From positions 84,240,644 through 84,304,643 of the forward strand of contig NC_088295.1 of the NCBI RefSeq assembly GCF_032854445.1: a stretch of 64,000 nt of DNA, given 5' to 3'. The position numbers and the translations under genes were made by a program. Every line of letters begins with the position of its first letter. Within the stretch, counting starts at the first letter, position 1. Positions 24,284-36,452 of the stretch are shown here, in pieces. This stretch comes from Liolophura sinensis. Its lineage: Eukaryota > Mollusca > Polyplacophora > Chitonida > Chitonidae. Below the pieces are notes generated by a model that worked only from the letters and a program-made list of their open reading frames with translations, made no database searches and was not told where the DNA came from.

Positions 24284-24489
24284 TTACACTGTGAACTGAG
24301 CCACGCGTTGGTCTGTCGCTTGGTCAGTTCCTTCGTTCATGACAATACGACTACATCGGCCGAGCTTCGGGTTGAAGACTTTTTCGTGACGGCACAAATT
24401 CCTCATGGGTTTACCGTTTAGACAGGAAATATACGTAGTACCCTCACCTTCCTCGTCTGGGAATCTGCCATTTCTCGGACATTCAAAGT
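24284..24489 (-). CDS. Chitin-binding gene 2, exon 6: degenerate fourth CBM14
   Basis: DFECPRNGRFPDEEGEG and onward, with cysteines spaced C-18-C-9-C-12-C, corresponding to C1, C3, C4 and C5 of CBM14. C2 (Gly in its place) and C6 are missing. A 22-residue tail precedes TAA. Acceptor TAATCTTTCAG. Confidence 0.88.
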
Positions 24490-27400
24490 CTGAAAGATTA
24501 AATACCTTGCTCAGCGCGATGCACAAAGACGAAATATAATTTCTTTTGATATACGCTTTGAATTTATGTTACAACTCCGCATTTTTATCAATCTTGTGTG
24601 TAACAGGTTTATGGGAAATTCTGCTATTCCGATAATAAGAACGATATATGTTTAATCCCATACAAATATCTGATACATTGTATCGTGAAAAACTTCCCAC
24701 CTGGTATAAACTCTTCGACTTGTCTCTTCACCGGTGAACTGACGGTCACGCAAATTGTTTCTGGTGTTACCATGGTAACGGGCTGGCCCAGAATGGGTGG
24801 AGTGGCTGAGCACACAGGTGCTGGAGTCGTTGCTTGGTAACAAACTGTCACTCTCTCGGCCTCCGTTGCTTAATAAAGTAAAGTATTTCAGTAAATTATA
24901 TTTCCAGTTATAAGTATGTACAGAACGACAGCTTTCTTCCATGTAGAAGAATTATCTTTGTTGATACTATCACAGGATGTAGATATATGTGCTGGACGTT
25001 CAGTGTAATTATCCAACCACAGGGACGGAAATTAATTCTCATTCTGAAATAAACTAAACTACTGTGAGGTACCTCTAAATTTCGACATTATCTGCATTTA
25101 AGAATTGTTTCTTCCACACCACAACAAATAATGTATGTTTGGTTTAAATGATAGCTTTAACTTTGCATCTCTTCCCTTGGCAAATGTTTTCATAAGTATA
25201 ATTTGGGGTTTGTTGTTTTTATCTGACTCACTTGGAGCTACGGTGGTTGTTGTAGATGTGGTCGTCGATGTTGAAGTTGTTGTCGTGGCATTGTTACAAT
25301 ACAACCACGAAAGAGCTATATTTTTGGGATCACCGCAGTTTTCGTTAGCGAGGTCATATATGAAGCCAGAGGGACATTCCAGGTGGTAAACGTTACTTCC
25401 TTCACATCTGTAATATTTCTGGCAGTTCGATAAGTCGCCGTGGTAGGTACTGATGGAGCAGTTGACGTAGCCTGAAATACAACGGGGCAAAAACTGGCTT
25501 TGAATGTTTAATCTAAGTTTTAATATCCAATATTACAGAAGACCCAGGTAAATTCTTCACTCCTTTATTAATGCAATAAATCACGTTTATTCTTATATCA
25601 TTTGCGAGGATATCACTTTTCAAAACGATCATTTTTAATACGTATTTAAAACAGCGGATAACTCATCGGGCATGTCGAGATAAATATAGACGTCGTGACA
25701 AATATTCTTACACAAACAGTCGACTTGGTTTTGTTGAGTTCATACATACATGTATATGTGTCGCGTTATAGGACGATCAGCAAACGCTTTGGTAGCCAAT
25801 TATACATCACATCCAATCAGTGATCAAAAGGATGAGGTAGGAGGATTCTGACTGATGTATTAGTTTCGGCACTAGAGCAAACTCCTTATGATCGCTTTAT
25901 GTTAGAGGGGCGACTAAAAATATATTTTTACAGAAACTTTGAACAACTCAGATGTGATTGGGAATGCGGGAATGAGGCAGGAATTACACATCTATGTGTT
26001 GTCAGAAAAAATAAAACAACCTTTATTACTTTATACATGAGAATTTCCTTTCATTCAAAGTATGCAAAACAAGGTTAGATTAGGCTAAGCCTAAAACAAG
26101 GCAACGTTGGTGACAGCAGGTGAAACGCGTCAGTGGTGTATTGGTGGCAGTGATGTAAAGCAACGGAAACGAGTCTGTACTGTAAGGAGTATGGAGCGTA
26201 TATGCCATGCTACAGAGAGGTAGTCAGAGCTCATTGACTTCATTGATTAACACGTTGTTGTTGCAATGGAAATGTTTTAATTCGCCTGTTACAAGATGTT
26301 GCAATCGTATTCTGGCGAGAACTCCTATAGAGTCATGCAGTTATTAGTCGCTGTCGCATTATTGCAAGCAATAATAGGGCAGCATATTTGAAAGTCACCA
26401 ATAAAAAGTTTCAATCCTGGCTTCAAAGCACCCTTCGAATTGTAACTGGAACAAAAGTGAACGACAAATATCAGCAAGGGAAAAGGAAAGTGAGTTACAC
26501 GAAGCAGTCACATCATGGCGACAACGAAGGCATAGCCAATCGTTTTATGATTCTGAGTCACGTGATGATTGTACGGGATCGAGTGACCTTGCCGGTTGAC
26601 CTCTCAATTGGGTGACGCGAAGCAATAGGAGGTTTTCGTGACTACATCCGACAACAAAACGGATCTTGGAGCAAGATGGATTACTTACCTCACGTTTGCT
26701 ATTTGCCTGCAATGATAATATCCAGAAGGAGAAACGACCTTGTACATAATAGTAGTCTCATCCTGTCTCTATATCTTTTGTGATCTTATATTTATCATCT
26801 GGGGATGAAATACTTCCCGACTTAATGCGGAGACTTCATTTAATTAAGGTTTTGCGTCAGCTTAGTTGTGCATTATCGTACCACCTGACGTTTTATGGAG
26901 CGCTTCATATTCTTTTGAAAAAAAAAAAAGAAAACGTATGTGGTAAACTCACCAGGAATTGGCTCACCAGGTCTCTGTGTTGACGCCTCAGTGTTACAGC
27001 TGGCAACTTCCGCTGGGTTGTTACATCCTTTTATTGAATCATCCCACGCAAAAGAGAGCCCACACCGTAGATGATATTTTACCCCGTTCTCACATTTAAA
27101 ATAACGGTAACAGTCATCTGGGTCCGCGTGGTATTCTATCCCTGTTCCTGGACAACCTGAAGCATCGAAAGCACAAAATGTGGTCTTAGCTGTAACTAAG
27201 CAACTCTAACCTTATGTCGGTCAGTCCACCGGTTTTTCCATTCTATTACTTCATTCTAGCTTTTAACATTTAGACAACACTTAAAGTGCAATTTTAATCT
27301 GACTCATAAAAAGTAATCTTTCAAAGAGTTTATTGGAAATAAAATCAAATGTACAACTTTTCGTACCGGTAATTCTCACCCGTGCACTTATGTCAGTTTG

Positions 27401-29020
27401 TGGAAACAGTCCACCTGTACCTGATTTCCAATGACCCATCAGCAAATACATGTACATGGTATATATCCCCATAATCCACACCTAACAACATTACATTTCA
27501 CTAAACCCAAGACATAAACAGCCTCTAGGAAATAAATCGAAAAATGCTGATTTCGATACTTTGTCTTCTTTCTCTTCAGTACCTCGAAAAACGTACAAAC
27601 ATCCCTCCGTGGCGTAGTCATTCAATAAAGCTGTTTACTGATGGTATTAGACTTTTAGCTTATACAGTAGTAACAGTCATTTGATTTTTCTTACCTTCGT
27701 TGTTGTTGTTGTTGTTAGTGGTGTAGTATCCTTCACATCCGGGCACGTTGGCTGGCCAATCACAAACCTTGTATGCTGGATTAAATACCAGCATGTCTCC
27801 GCATTCTTGGTACACAGGTTGATAGTTACAGGTGTAGTAAGCCTTACAGTTTGTGGGGTGTGGGATGTAAGCGCCTCTATAAGGACAGGTAACTTGTGCT
27901 GTCGCCAAAGGAATGTAAATATGAATAACGACTGACAATTTTTCGCTTACTGTCTCAAAATTGACTGATCGAGGGATTCACTGGCTAATTAGCAGACTAA
28001 TTGATTGGTTCACTCTGTGATTAGTTCTTTGAATGATGGATTCACTGAGTTATTGCTTCACTGAGTGATTGGTTTATTTAAATTACTGATTGGCTGATTT
28101 TAATACGACTTTGAAAAATTATCCCTCACGTAATACGTCACAAAAAGTTAGAATTCAACCACTTAATATCAGGACCGCTTCCGTGGCCTCCGACTCGACG
28201 TCGGGAGACCCCCGCGTCGGGTCATACCACAGACTTTATAAATGGTACTTGATGCTGCTTCACTTGGCGCTCAACACTGAGAGGCTAGAGTAGGGAAACC
28301 TGACTGCTTGGCCTGGTGTCAGTATAATGTGACTGGGTGGTGTCATGTCTGGTGTCTTCGGCATGATACTTCAGTGACGGCAGCACTTTGACGGTATAGA
28401 CTCCACAAGACAGAGTACATGTACATACACATAATGACTACTCGTCGTTATACGAATGAAACATTGTTAAGCACGACGTTAAACCATAAGCATGCATACA
28501 TACATACATACATACATACATACATACATACATACATACATACATACATACATACATACATACATACATACATACATACATACATACATACATACATACA
28601 TACATACATACTCAATATTGCCATTATGTTATATTTTCTATATACAACATATCGGAGACACTTCTCTTTTTTATCTAAAAGTGGATTAAATGACTCCGAT
28701 TTTTACATATCACCATTAGACAGCGATGATCCTGTCTGGACTGCTTAATCACTGTTCAGCAGTAGTGTTTTACTCATAACATTTTGAATTACAAAATATA
28801 GACGTATGGGCAATTACGTGCGCACACGTAGATCTATAACTGATATGCTCATCATTTTTGTAAATCAAATGTAATTTCTTCCAGTCTATATCGATATAAC
28901 AAATATGTACATACAATCAGTAAAGAGAATGCGCTTCTTTAAGTTCATTAACATTAAAATCTCACCGTTTGAAGTCACCATGAAAAGAACGGTTACAACA
29001 AGACTTTTCCACACACCCAT
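24284..29020 (-). CDS. Secreted chitin-binding protein with four CBM14 domains (whole gene)
   Basis: Six coding exons on minus join in frame, every intron in phase 1: 29020-28966, 27898-27695, 27156-26953, 25471-25232, 24868-24701, 24489-24284. They total 1077 nt, 358 aa plus TAA. Order: signal peptide (1 to about 18), CBM14 (C23-C73), CBM14 (C88-C140), CBM14 (C159-C213), poly-Thr/Ser linker (216-232), a segment with three cysteines (C244, C254, C274), and a degenerate CBM14 (C294, C313, C323, C336). There is no enzyme domain, so the likely role is structural: binding and cross-linking extracellular chitin, as in peritrophins or shell-matrix proteins. It sits tail-to-tail with chitinase. Exons of 204, 204 and 240 nt, each one domain with symmetric phase 1 borders, fit exon duplication. 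Sure of family and exons; tissue role is inference. Confidence 0.9.
24701..24868 (-). CDS. Chitin-binding gene 2, exon 5: Cys-containing linker
   Basis: Encodes 56 residues without similarity to CBM14: TTEAERVTVCYQATTPAPVC, then TICVTVSSPVKRQVEEFIP. The acceptor TTTATTAAG is weak in its last base context but is the choice that keeps phase 1 and the frame open. Donor GTGGGA. Its end aligns with the end of the long exon of the gene at 39607 (see findings). Confidence 0.75.
25232..25471 (-). CDS. Chitin-binding gene 2, exon 4: third CBM14 and Thr-rich linker
   Basis: GYVNCSISTYHGDLSNC and onward, spacing C-11-C-5-C-9-C-12-C-12-C, complete with a long last loop. A Thr/Ser tract (ATTTTSTSTTTSTTTTVAP) follows and is probably O-glycosylated. 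Acceptor TATTTCAG, donor GTGAGT in phase 1. Confidence 0.92.
26953..27156 (-). CDS. Chitin-binding gene 2, exon 3: second CBM14
   Basis: GCPGTGIEYHADPDDC and onward, spacing C-13-C-5-C-9-C-12-C-8-C, complete. Followed by a short linker NTEASTQRPGEPIP. Acceptor GATGCTTCAG, donor GTGAGT. It is the same size as exon 2 (204 nt). Confidence 0.93.
27695..27898 (-). CDS. Chitin-binding gene 2, exon 2: first CBM14
   Basis: AQVTCPYRGAYIPHPTNC and onward, spacing C-12-C-5-C-8-C-12-C-8-C, complete. It ends in a short Asn run (TTNNNNNNE) coded by a GTT/AAC triplet repeat. Acceptor GGCGACAG, donor GTAAGA. Confidence 0.95.
28170..28611 (+). repeat. SINE type II with expanded CATA tail
   Basis: Contains AGACTTTATAAATGGTACTTG, CACTTGGCGCTCAACACTGAG, GTCAGTATAATGTGACTGGG and ATTGTTAAGCACGACGTTAAACC in order, a body I recognise from molluscan genomes. 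The tail has expanded to about 29 CATA units (28495-28611). It lies in intron 1 of the minus-strand gene. 48719-49010 is a reverse copy of the same family. Confidence 0.8.
28495..28611. repeat. (CATA)n microsatellite
   Basis: About 117 bp of uninterrupted CATA units, grown from the SINE tail. Open frames of His/Ile/Tyr/Thr across it are artefacts of the repeat. Confidence 0.98.
28966..29020 (-). CDS. Chitin-binding gene 2, exon 1: signal peptide
   Basis: Encodes MGVWKSLVVTVLFMVTSN plus one base, a short signal peptide. Donor GTGAGA. An acceptor-like CTTCTTCCTCTCCAG ends at 29046, 25 bases before the ATG, suggesting an upstream leader exon. Confidence 0.85.
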
Positions 29021-29190
29021 GTTGATTGCTTCAAGCAGCGAGTTTCTGGAGAGGAAGAAGTAAAGATTAAACCAGTAGACATTTAGATTTTGATGTCTAG
29101 ATATGGTTAGCGTAATAAGGAGCCTCTGTATCCTGGCAGTATTCTGATTACAATATGATCTGTTATAACAATCCTTCCACCAAACTATAG

Positions 29191-29391
29191 CAGTTTCAGG
29201 CCAAGCGGCCTCTTACCCATGCGGTCGATGTGAGTTCAAGTCTAGCTCATGCTGGCTTCCTCTGCATTCGTGAGATTGGAAAGTCTGCCAGCAACCTGCG
29301 CATGATTTGCTCCCGCCATAATGTTTGCCGCCATCGTATAAGTGAAATTATTTTGGGTACGTCGTGAAACACCAATCAAATAAATAAATAA
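29191..29391 (+). repeat. SINE type I, 5' part degraded
   Basis: From a GTGAGTTCAAGTCTAGCTC box-B-like region through AACCTGCGCATGA, CGCCATCGTATAAGTGAAAT and ACACCAATCAAATAAATAAA. It lies just upstream of the minus-strand gene, so it could lie in that gene's promoter or leader intron. Confidence 0.8.
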
Positions 29392-29445
29392 CAGTTTAAC
29401 CCATTTTGCCATTAATCATGGAAACTGTTTTTTCCGCAAACCCTT

Positions 29446-29515
29446 TAGTGATTGAATGATTTTCGACTTAACGTCCGATCCGCAATACTTTAGCAATATC
29501 ACCCCGCGAAGACAT
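29446..29515. repeat. Fragment of the GTTTAACGTCACATCG-type repeat
   Basis: TTCGACTTAACGTCCGATCCGCAATACTTTAGCAATATCACC matches 7629-7700 with substitutions. Confidence 0.4.
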
Positions 29516-30315
29516 AGTTCTGTGTAAAAGGTCATTAATACAGACCAAAATTTTAGCATCTGTAATGATGCTATTTATACGATATACGCATCTACTTGTC
29601 CCACATGATCATTGCATAAAAATGTGCAAAACATTAAGTTATTATTTTTCTTTGAGATCACTAAAACATGTTAAAACGTTTCCACGTGCAGCTTACAGAG
29701 ACAAAGCTTACCTGTGTGAACGTGCCGGCCAGTCTGGATACTGAAATACTCACTAAAAGCACTATTATAAAGTCTGCATTCGTGGTAACAAAAAGGGTGG
29801 GTAGGTCTTCAAATAAAAACTCCTGTTTTTCTTTACGGAACAGGTGCGCTGGTGTTTTCCTAATGTTTTAACGTCATAACCGTTCCCTCAGTGCTCGGGA
29901 CAAATACTGTCTAATTTACAGGAAGCCGAATGCCCTCCTTGAGTGCTCCCTTTGTTTTATGCCTTAGAAATGACCGTAAATGTTGTTTTTCGTGTTATCG
30001 TGATCATTTCCTAACAAAAGTGGACACTCCTCACATACTTTGCGGTTAGGAAAAGACTGATCTCCTTAAAAAACAATTGATCTGTATAGTTTCAAAATAA
30101 CTGAACGTGTAAAATAAACGCAACGTGTATCAAACACTCACGTTTTATCGATGTATTATCATCTGGTGTCTTTGAAATGCTTTTCACTTATCGGATAAAA
30201 CATGGTGCATATACAGTCAAAGAGCCATGGCATTCTGCAAATTTTCAGCGCGAGTTTGACTAGATCATTGTCAAAGTACATAAGTGAGAATACTTACATA
30301 CTAGAACATTTCCGT

Positions 30316-30376
30316 ATCCAGCAACTTGCGGATGGTCGTGGTGTAAAATACCAGTCAAATAAATAAATAAATAAAC
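30316..30376 (+). repeat. SINE type I fragment
   Basis: ATCCAGCAACTTGCGGATGGTCGTGG joined directly to GTGTAAAATACCAGTCAAATAAATAAATAAATAA, so the middle of the SINE is deleted. Confidence 0.65.
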
Positions 30377-31034
30377 TTTTACAGTATTTCACAGAATTCA
30401 CAATAATTGGCCATAAGAATTTTCTCTTTCTACGTTCTTCATGTATATTATTAATGTACTGTTAAGGAGCAATTGTACACAAGGTAAGAAAAGTTACAAT
30501 AGCAATTCAAATATCTGCTTGATATAGAGAAGAGTACTGGCAAGTAGTAGTGAAATAAATTAAAAAACACATCATGGATTCAAGGTTTAAAATCCACCAG
30601 TAATTAATTCCTAATGTTAACCTTAACCCACACAACAGTATGAGAAAGTGCAGGTCGTTTAGTTAAAGATGGCAATCTCGGCTAGCCGAGTCATACTTTT
30701 TTTTGGACGAAATTCTAAGTCTCCATTATGACACTGTAAATTATATTTAATTGGATAGCAAAATACCGGTCCTGCATATGGCGTATAGCTACTTGGCCTT
30801 CCAGCATTTGTTGGATTTTGTGTGTTATGTGGCAATTTCAATTAACGTAACAAGTTATTACAGCAAAAACTGGTGTGTCAGGTTATTCCATTAAACGCTT
30901 TTAAGTTTCTTAAGTTTTACAATGAGTATATCTCTTGTCAGTAAAGGTTGGATATAACAGTTGCAGTCAAAGAGTAGCGGAGGTACATGTTTTGATTATC
31001 AACAGCTTACTAGCTTACATGGTACAAGATTTGT

Positions 31035-31225
31035 ATACTGATTTCCTTTATTCGCCTAGAGCATTCCTTGCGCCTTTCCAACATGACTGAAAACGGTTGT
31101 GTCTGCATGCCTCCGTGCTAATTTTGTAGTTTATATACTTTCTTAGGTCTTCTTAGGTGGTTTGTGTTAAACGAACATTATTGACACGGAATGTCCACTT
31201 TTGTTGACGACGAATGTGTAATCTC
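31035..31225 (+). repeat. Unnamed interspersed repeat, block A, copy
   Basis: Shares TTCGCCTAGAGCAT, CTTTCCAACATGACTGAAAAC, TATATACTTTCTTA and GTGGTTTGTGTTAAACG with 50918-51295 and 53160-53420. No coding potential. Confidence 0.65.
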
Positions 31226-32340
31226 CCTTTTCCTGAACGGCTGAGGTCCACAGCGTCACTTCCCCCCCCCCCCCATATTTTTTACGTCTCATCTCGTTAG
31301 ATATTGTTACATATAAGCTGTGGTGTTCGATTGAGTGACAACACACACGCCTTTTAAAAGCAACAAGCTGTGACGTTATATAATTGCTTAATCGAGTGAA
31401 TCTTTTAAAACCCTTTTGTAACTGTGGACAGAAAAGAGGCGAGTGTGTGTGTTCACACACGGTTAGTATAACCCAGTATTGCCGTAGACAGATATGTAGA
31501 ACCATGTTTGAATAACAGAGTGACATCTTATAATTAGAACCCAAGGTTTTTCCGGGTATGTATTTGATCCACGTAATCCTTCGTTTTTAGTAAAAAGTTC
31601 AAAGCAAAGGTTCCACTGTTACCTGGATGAAAGATGCATTCCTCATATACATTTGCATAAGAGACCTGAGTAAAGCCTAACAAAGAGTCATCTCATTGAG
31701 CAATTTTCCATACATATTTGGAATCTATACATAGAGATCATGGTTATTTATCACTTTGTTCCGCCTATAAACGGTATATCTTCACGTGTGAAACATTTGT
31801 TGACTCCAGTTAACGCCACTGTGTATTTCTAGACTAGATTCCTGACTAAATTAATGTAGCCAAAAACAGTTTAAGATATATCCTGTCTTCTCTTATTTTG
31901 AGAATAGTGGTCCAGGAATGTAAAGACATGTCTGCCTATATTATAAGGTTTTTCTTAAGGTAAAATTTATGAGGCTGTCAAAATTGTAATGTTTATGGTC
32001 CCAAAATAGGCACCAAAATCGTATTTTCAATTTTAACTCAGAGTTAATCAGAATTGCAAAGAATGTGAGTGACAATTATTTTAACATTGTTCACACAAAT
32101 TTTCTTATTGCAAAGGATACGTTTTATATGTGTGTAAGACAACAGTAGCTCACATGAAATTTATTAATAGGAGTTTAATATCGTGCCATGGAGGTGCATA
32201 ACACATAACTTTTAGCAACCACAAGAAATAAATCAATAAACTATATACAATCATAAACGTAAAAGAGGAATACACAGATTTTAAAACTGGCAATAACGCG
32301 ATGACTAACAGCATAAACGTTTCAATCAAGCTATATATAT

Positions 32341-32522
<182 letters not shown>

Positions 32523-35500
32523 CAGATTTGATTGCAGAACCCATGCAATGTAAGGTCTTAATAATCATGATAATGACGCTATAGCTATGTTTAATCAGAT
32601 GAGGTTAATTCTCGCATAACTAGTTATAAGTAAGGTTATATCATTAATACAATATTCAATCAACGATCGTTTCTACAATAAATGTATCAGCTTGAATCTG
32701 ATGTCCGGGGAGAGGGGTGGAGGAGGGGGGCGGTGATTAAAGTAATTAAACTACTACGAGATAAATTAATAACTTTTTAGCTGATAGGCAAAGCATCCAT
32801 ATGACCTTTGTGTGGTAACGCGAGTTTAACGGCAAAAGGTGTGGCACGTTTTCGTTTTCCTTAGATGATTTGTAACAATCAACTTTCTACTATCCCTCAC
32901 CACCAGCACTATGTCTCGAGAAATCGTCTAGTGTTAAGCAGTCGGTACAAAAGGTTTTAGTACGTGCTAGGGAACAAATTTCTATCCATTCTATGGTTTG
33001 TCGAAGTGGAGGTGTGTCTTCAATAAATAGTTACATAACGTACACAGAGGCAACCTCTATCGCTAATGAAGTTGGTACAATTTAACCTGTTTTCACTTTC
33101 CCGTTCCGTTCAGTCACAGTAAGTTTACCACGGTGCCGTCGTTTCCACTTTTTATTCTGGATTGTGTGAATTATCAATGTATGTCAGATATGTTAGCTCT
33201 ATCAGCAGAGATGGTAAGCGGAAGTTACGGCCCTCTGCATGAAGAGAATATTTGTTTCACACCATGACAATGAGACAGTCGTTAAACAGCACATTGTCGT
33301 TGGTGTGCTAAGACAGATAGCCAGATACATACTAAGTTGCCTATATACACATTACATGTATGGCTACAGTTCCTCAGCTGCCAGTTATCTTACGTCGAAC
33401 TCCGTACAGCAGTCCACACATCTGCTGTAAGACATGTTGTATTTGGGTTGGGAATACAGTTAAAGCCAATGATAAACATTTTGGATATAAAAGAACTTGC
33501 GTTGGGGACAATGACGTAAGCGCGCTTAGGCCACTTGGGTGAGCTATCCATAATTTCATGAGTAAAAATATAGGTTTCTAAACGCCTTTTACGACAAAAC
33601 TATCACTCGTAGCCACTGAAAGTAGCAGAAACGCACATAAAACAAATAAACCAGATTTGTCTCCAAAACCAGACTACATGTAACTGCTATCTTGTTTATT
33701 CAAAACTACATCTAAGTGATCACATGACTTAAACGGACTAATAGCAATCTTTCACACTTTTCGATCGATTTGAATAAAATACCCCCCCCCCCCTGTAGTC
33801 TTGCGCATGCATCTCAATATCCAATGCAATCGTATAAGCAGTTCTGGAGCCAAGCAGCCAGGCGATGAGGTGATGAACTGTCTAATAAAGGTCTGTTAAC
33901 ACAGCTTTTTTCACAAAACGACAAAATTTGTTTTACGTCATTACAGAACTAGCACACATTTCTTATGCAGCAAGTTTAAACAGCTAATAATTCTCTCACA
34001 CTTCCAGACACAGACACTCACAGCAAAGGAGGTAAATTTTACTTTTGTAGTTACTATACGTCGAAAAGTGGAGGATTAAAATAACGCTTCCTCAGCTTGT
34101 ATGTCCTTCTTTATTCAATTAGAAATACTCATTTTATTTTAATCGTGCCAAATATTCGGGAAACTTTCTATGAACCGAATGTAGGATGGAGATTGTGATA
34201 AATTGCAGATTCTTCCAGAATCTGCCCCCACCTTGAATTTGCTTAAACATTAACATATTTATTTGTTTATTATTTTATATACCAGACCTTAAGTCACCGA
34301 GAAGGGGTAAACCTGTGTGGGTAAGAAGCCTGGACGACATCATTACTCAACCAGAGCTGTCTCTGCTTTCCTGTAACATCTGAAAATGCATATTCGTGCG
34401 TCACGATTCTTGCGACAAGTTAGATTTAGATGAACAAAAAGTGCACGTCTCGTGAGTATAGAACCTGACTGACAAGCTGATGGGCCGCGAGTAGTACTAC
34501 AGAGCAGCTGTCTTTGATAATTTGTATGGCATTCGTGGACAATATATTTGGAGTATATATATTTAGCTTAATTTCGCTCATGACTTCTGATTTTTTAAAT
34601 TAAATTTTTTCAAATTTGAGATTTTTAAACATGCAGACTAATTACTATTATTGTCATGCTCACCCAATAGTTTCTAAGGCAACACATAAAAACCTGCATT
34701 AAATGGTTGAAATATACGCGGTGAGCTATTATCCTAAGGGACTAGGGCATGCATGATCCTGGTTTTCTACACGTATAAACATAGGAATGTCTGGAGATGA
34801 GGTACTGAGTAAGTGGAAGTTGAGTAAAACAAGATAAAGTTGGAAGTTCCCATATATCAGCCTTGCAAATATGGTGAACCCCACACAATGACGAATTTGT
34901 AAATCTAAAGCTATATAAAAAAAGGGTATATGGAAGTCTGTGCCTATCGGAAGCTGAGACAATCCATCATATACCTGGACTTGTTCTTTCCTTCTCGAAT
35001 TGTTTTTTTTTACATCCACGATTGTAACCCTGGTCTATATATAGTCATTATGGACGCATAATAATAGCAGCTAAGAATAGCAGCCAAGGCAGTTATAGCT
35101 AACCGGGTTATGGGCTATGTAACGTGTACATGCCGTGCTGCAAATCTGACACATCAACTCATTTTATGTCTTCTTTTAAGTGAGTTGTCAGAGTTCGTTG
35201 TTCGAGCGTCCATAGTAAGTTTTTTCAAATAATGACATATGAAAAGCTCTCAAGCTGCAGAACTGTACAGTTTACGCCCCACTCTTTGCAGTGAACAACA
35301 GGTATTCCCTCGACCGGGCGCATCGCTAATGTAAGTACGATAATTCCTAATGTAAAGTAACATACTGATTTCCCCTTCAGAAATTTCGTATAATGCTATT
35401 ATTTAAGCGAAGAATTCCAAATCAGCAGTAGACAAGCCTTGGTTTTAGTCCGTTTATTCATAATAGAGCCTGTTATCGTATTCAACAGATAATGTTACCG

Positions 35501-36354
35501 TGAATGAGCTTATAGTATGTCTCCAAATTTGAAAGTTGTGGGCCTAGAATGAATGTACGTACTCACCCAAATAACAACATACTTACTGTTTTGATTGTAC
35601 GCCAGTGCATTTGTAATCTTTTGTTTGAGGCTCTCTCTTGATAGCGTAGATTCAATTCTCTGAGGACAAACAAATTTATCGTCATGTAATGAATATTGTT
35701 ATTGCTGTTGTTGTTAATATCAAGTTGCTTTACTGAGAGTGAAAAACTGCATGAGGGAAAAACAGTTTCTGGCATTGTTGGTAAATCCATTTATCGAGTA
35801 TTTTTCTTCTGAAGTTGTACATGCGTGCAAATAATAATACTACGTATTTTCTCCATTCTCGAAAAGTTAAATAATGCATTAAAACACGCTGCAGGCCTCA
35901 TAGTGGTGAATTGTTAATATAAAAGGAATGTATCTTAACGCAAAAATTTGGGGACCAAGAACATTCCCGCTTTTGTCATTTATTATTTTCCTGATTAGCT
36001 AGACAGTATTTTATTTACTTAAGTTAGAATTACAGTTGGAATGTACAACGCTTAATAGTGGTACGGACTTTAGCATTTGAGTACCGGCGTAGCCACTAAA
36101 GTCTATAATAAACTTAATGTAAATTAATAAAGTTATTGACTTAATAGGTGTGTATGAAAGTTGTTTTTCATTCATATTTATGTAATTTGATAAGGTATTC
36201 AGGTATTTAATGTCGCATTCATCACTTTTTTCGTCTCGACATGACAGTGGTAAAGTGCCAATAGTTGCTTTTCTATAACTCCATTCAGAACATAACAAGC
36301 GTGGTGCTTCATCCAGTAGCAGGGTACACTGACTCATTCATTTACACTTACACT

Positions 36355-36452
36355 CAGGAAATCTTAAGCCAGATCGAACTGGGTATTGAACCCTGGTCTT
36401 CACCGACACCTTAAGTAGTGAACGCTCTAACCGCCTGGCCATACAGGTCGAG
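36355..36452 (-). repeat. tRNA-like SINE head
   Basis: On minus: TGGCCAGGCGGTTAGAGCGT (box A-like) and GGGTTCAATACCC (box B-like) about 40 bp apart. The ends do not form an acceptor stem, so it is a tRNA-derived repeat head or tRNA pseudogene, not a functional tRNA. Confidence 0.6.

Noticed and set aside
28419-28748. His/Ile/Tyr/Thr repeat open frames
   Set aside because: Produced by the CATA microsatellite; no splice context or start supports a gene.
36355-36452. Functional tRNA gene
   Set aside because: Box A and box B are present on minus, but the two ends do not pair into an acceptor stem; better explained as a SINE head.
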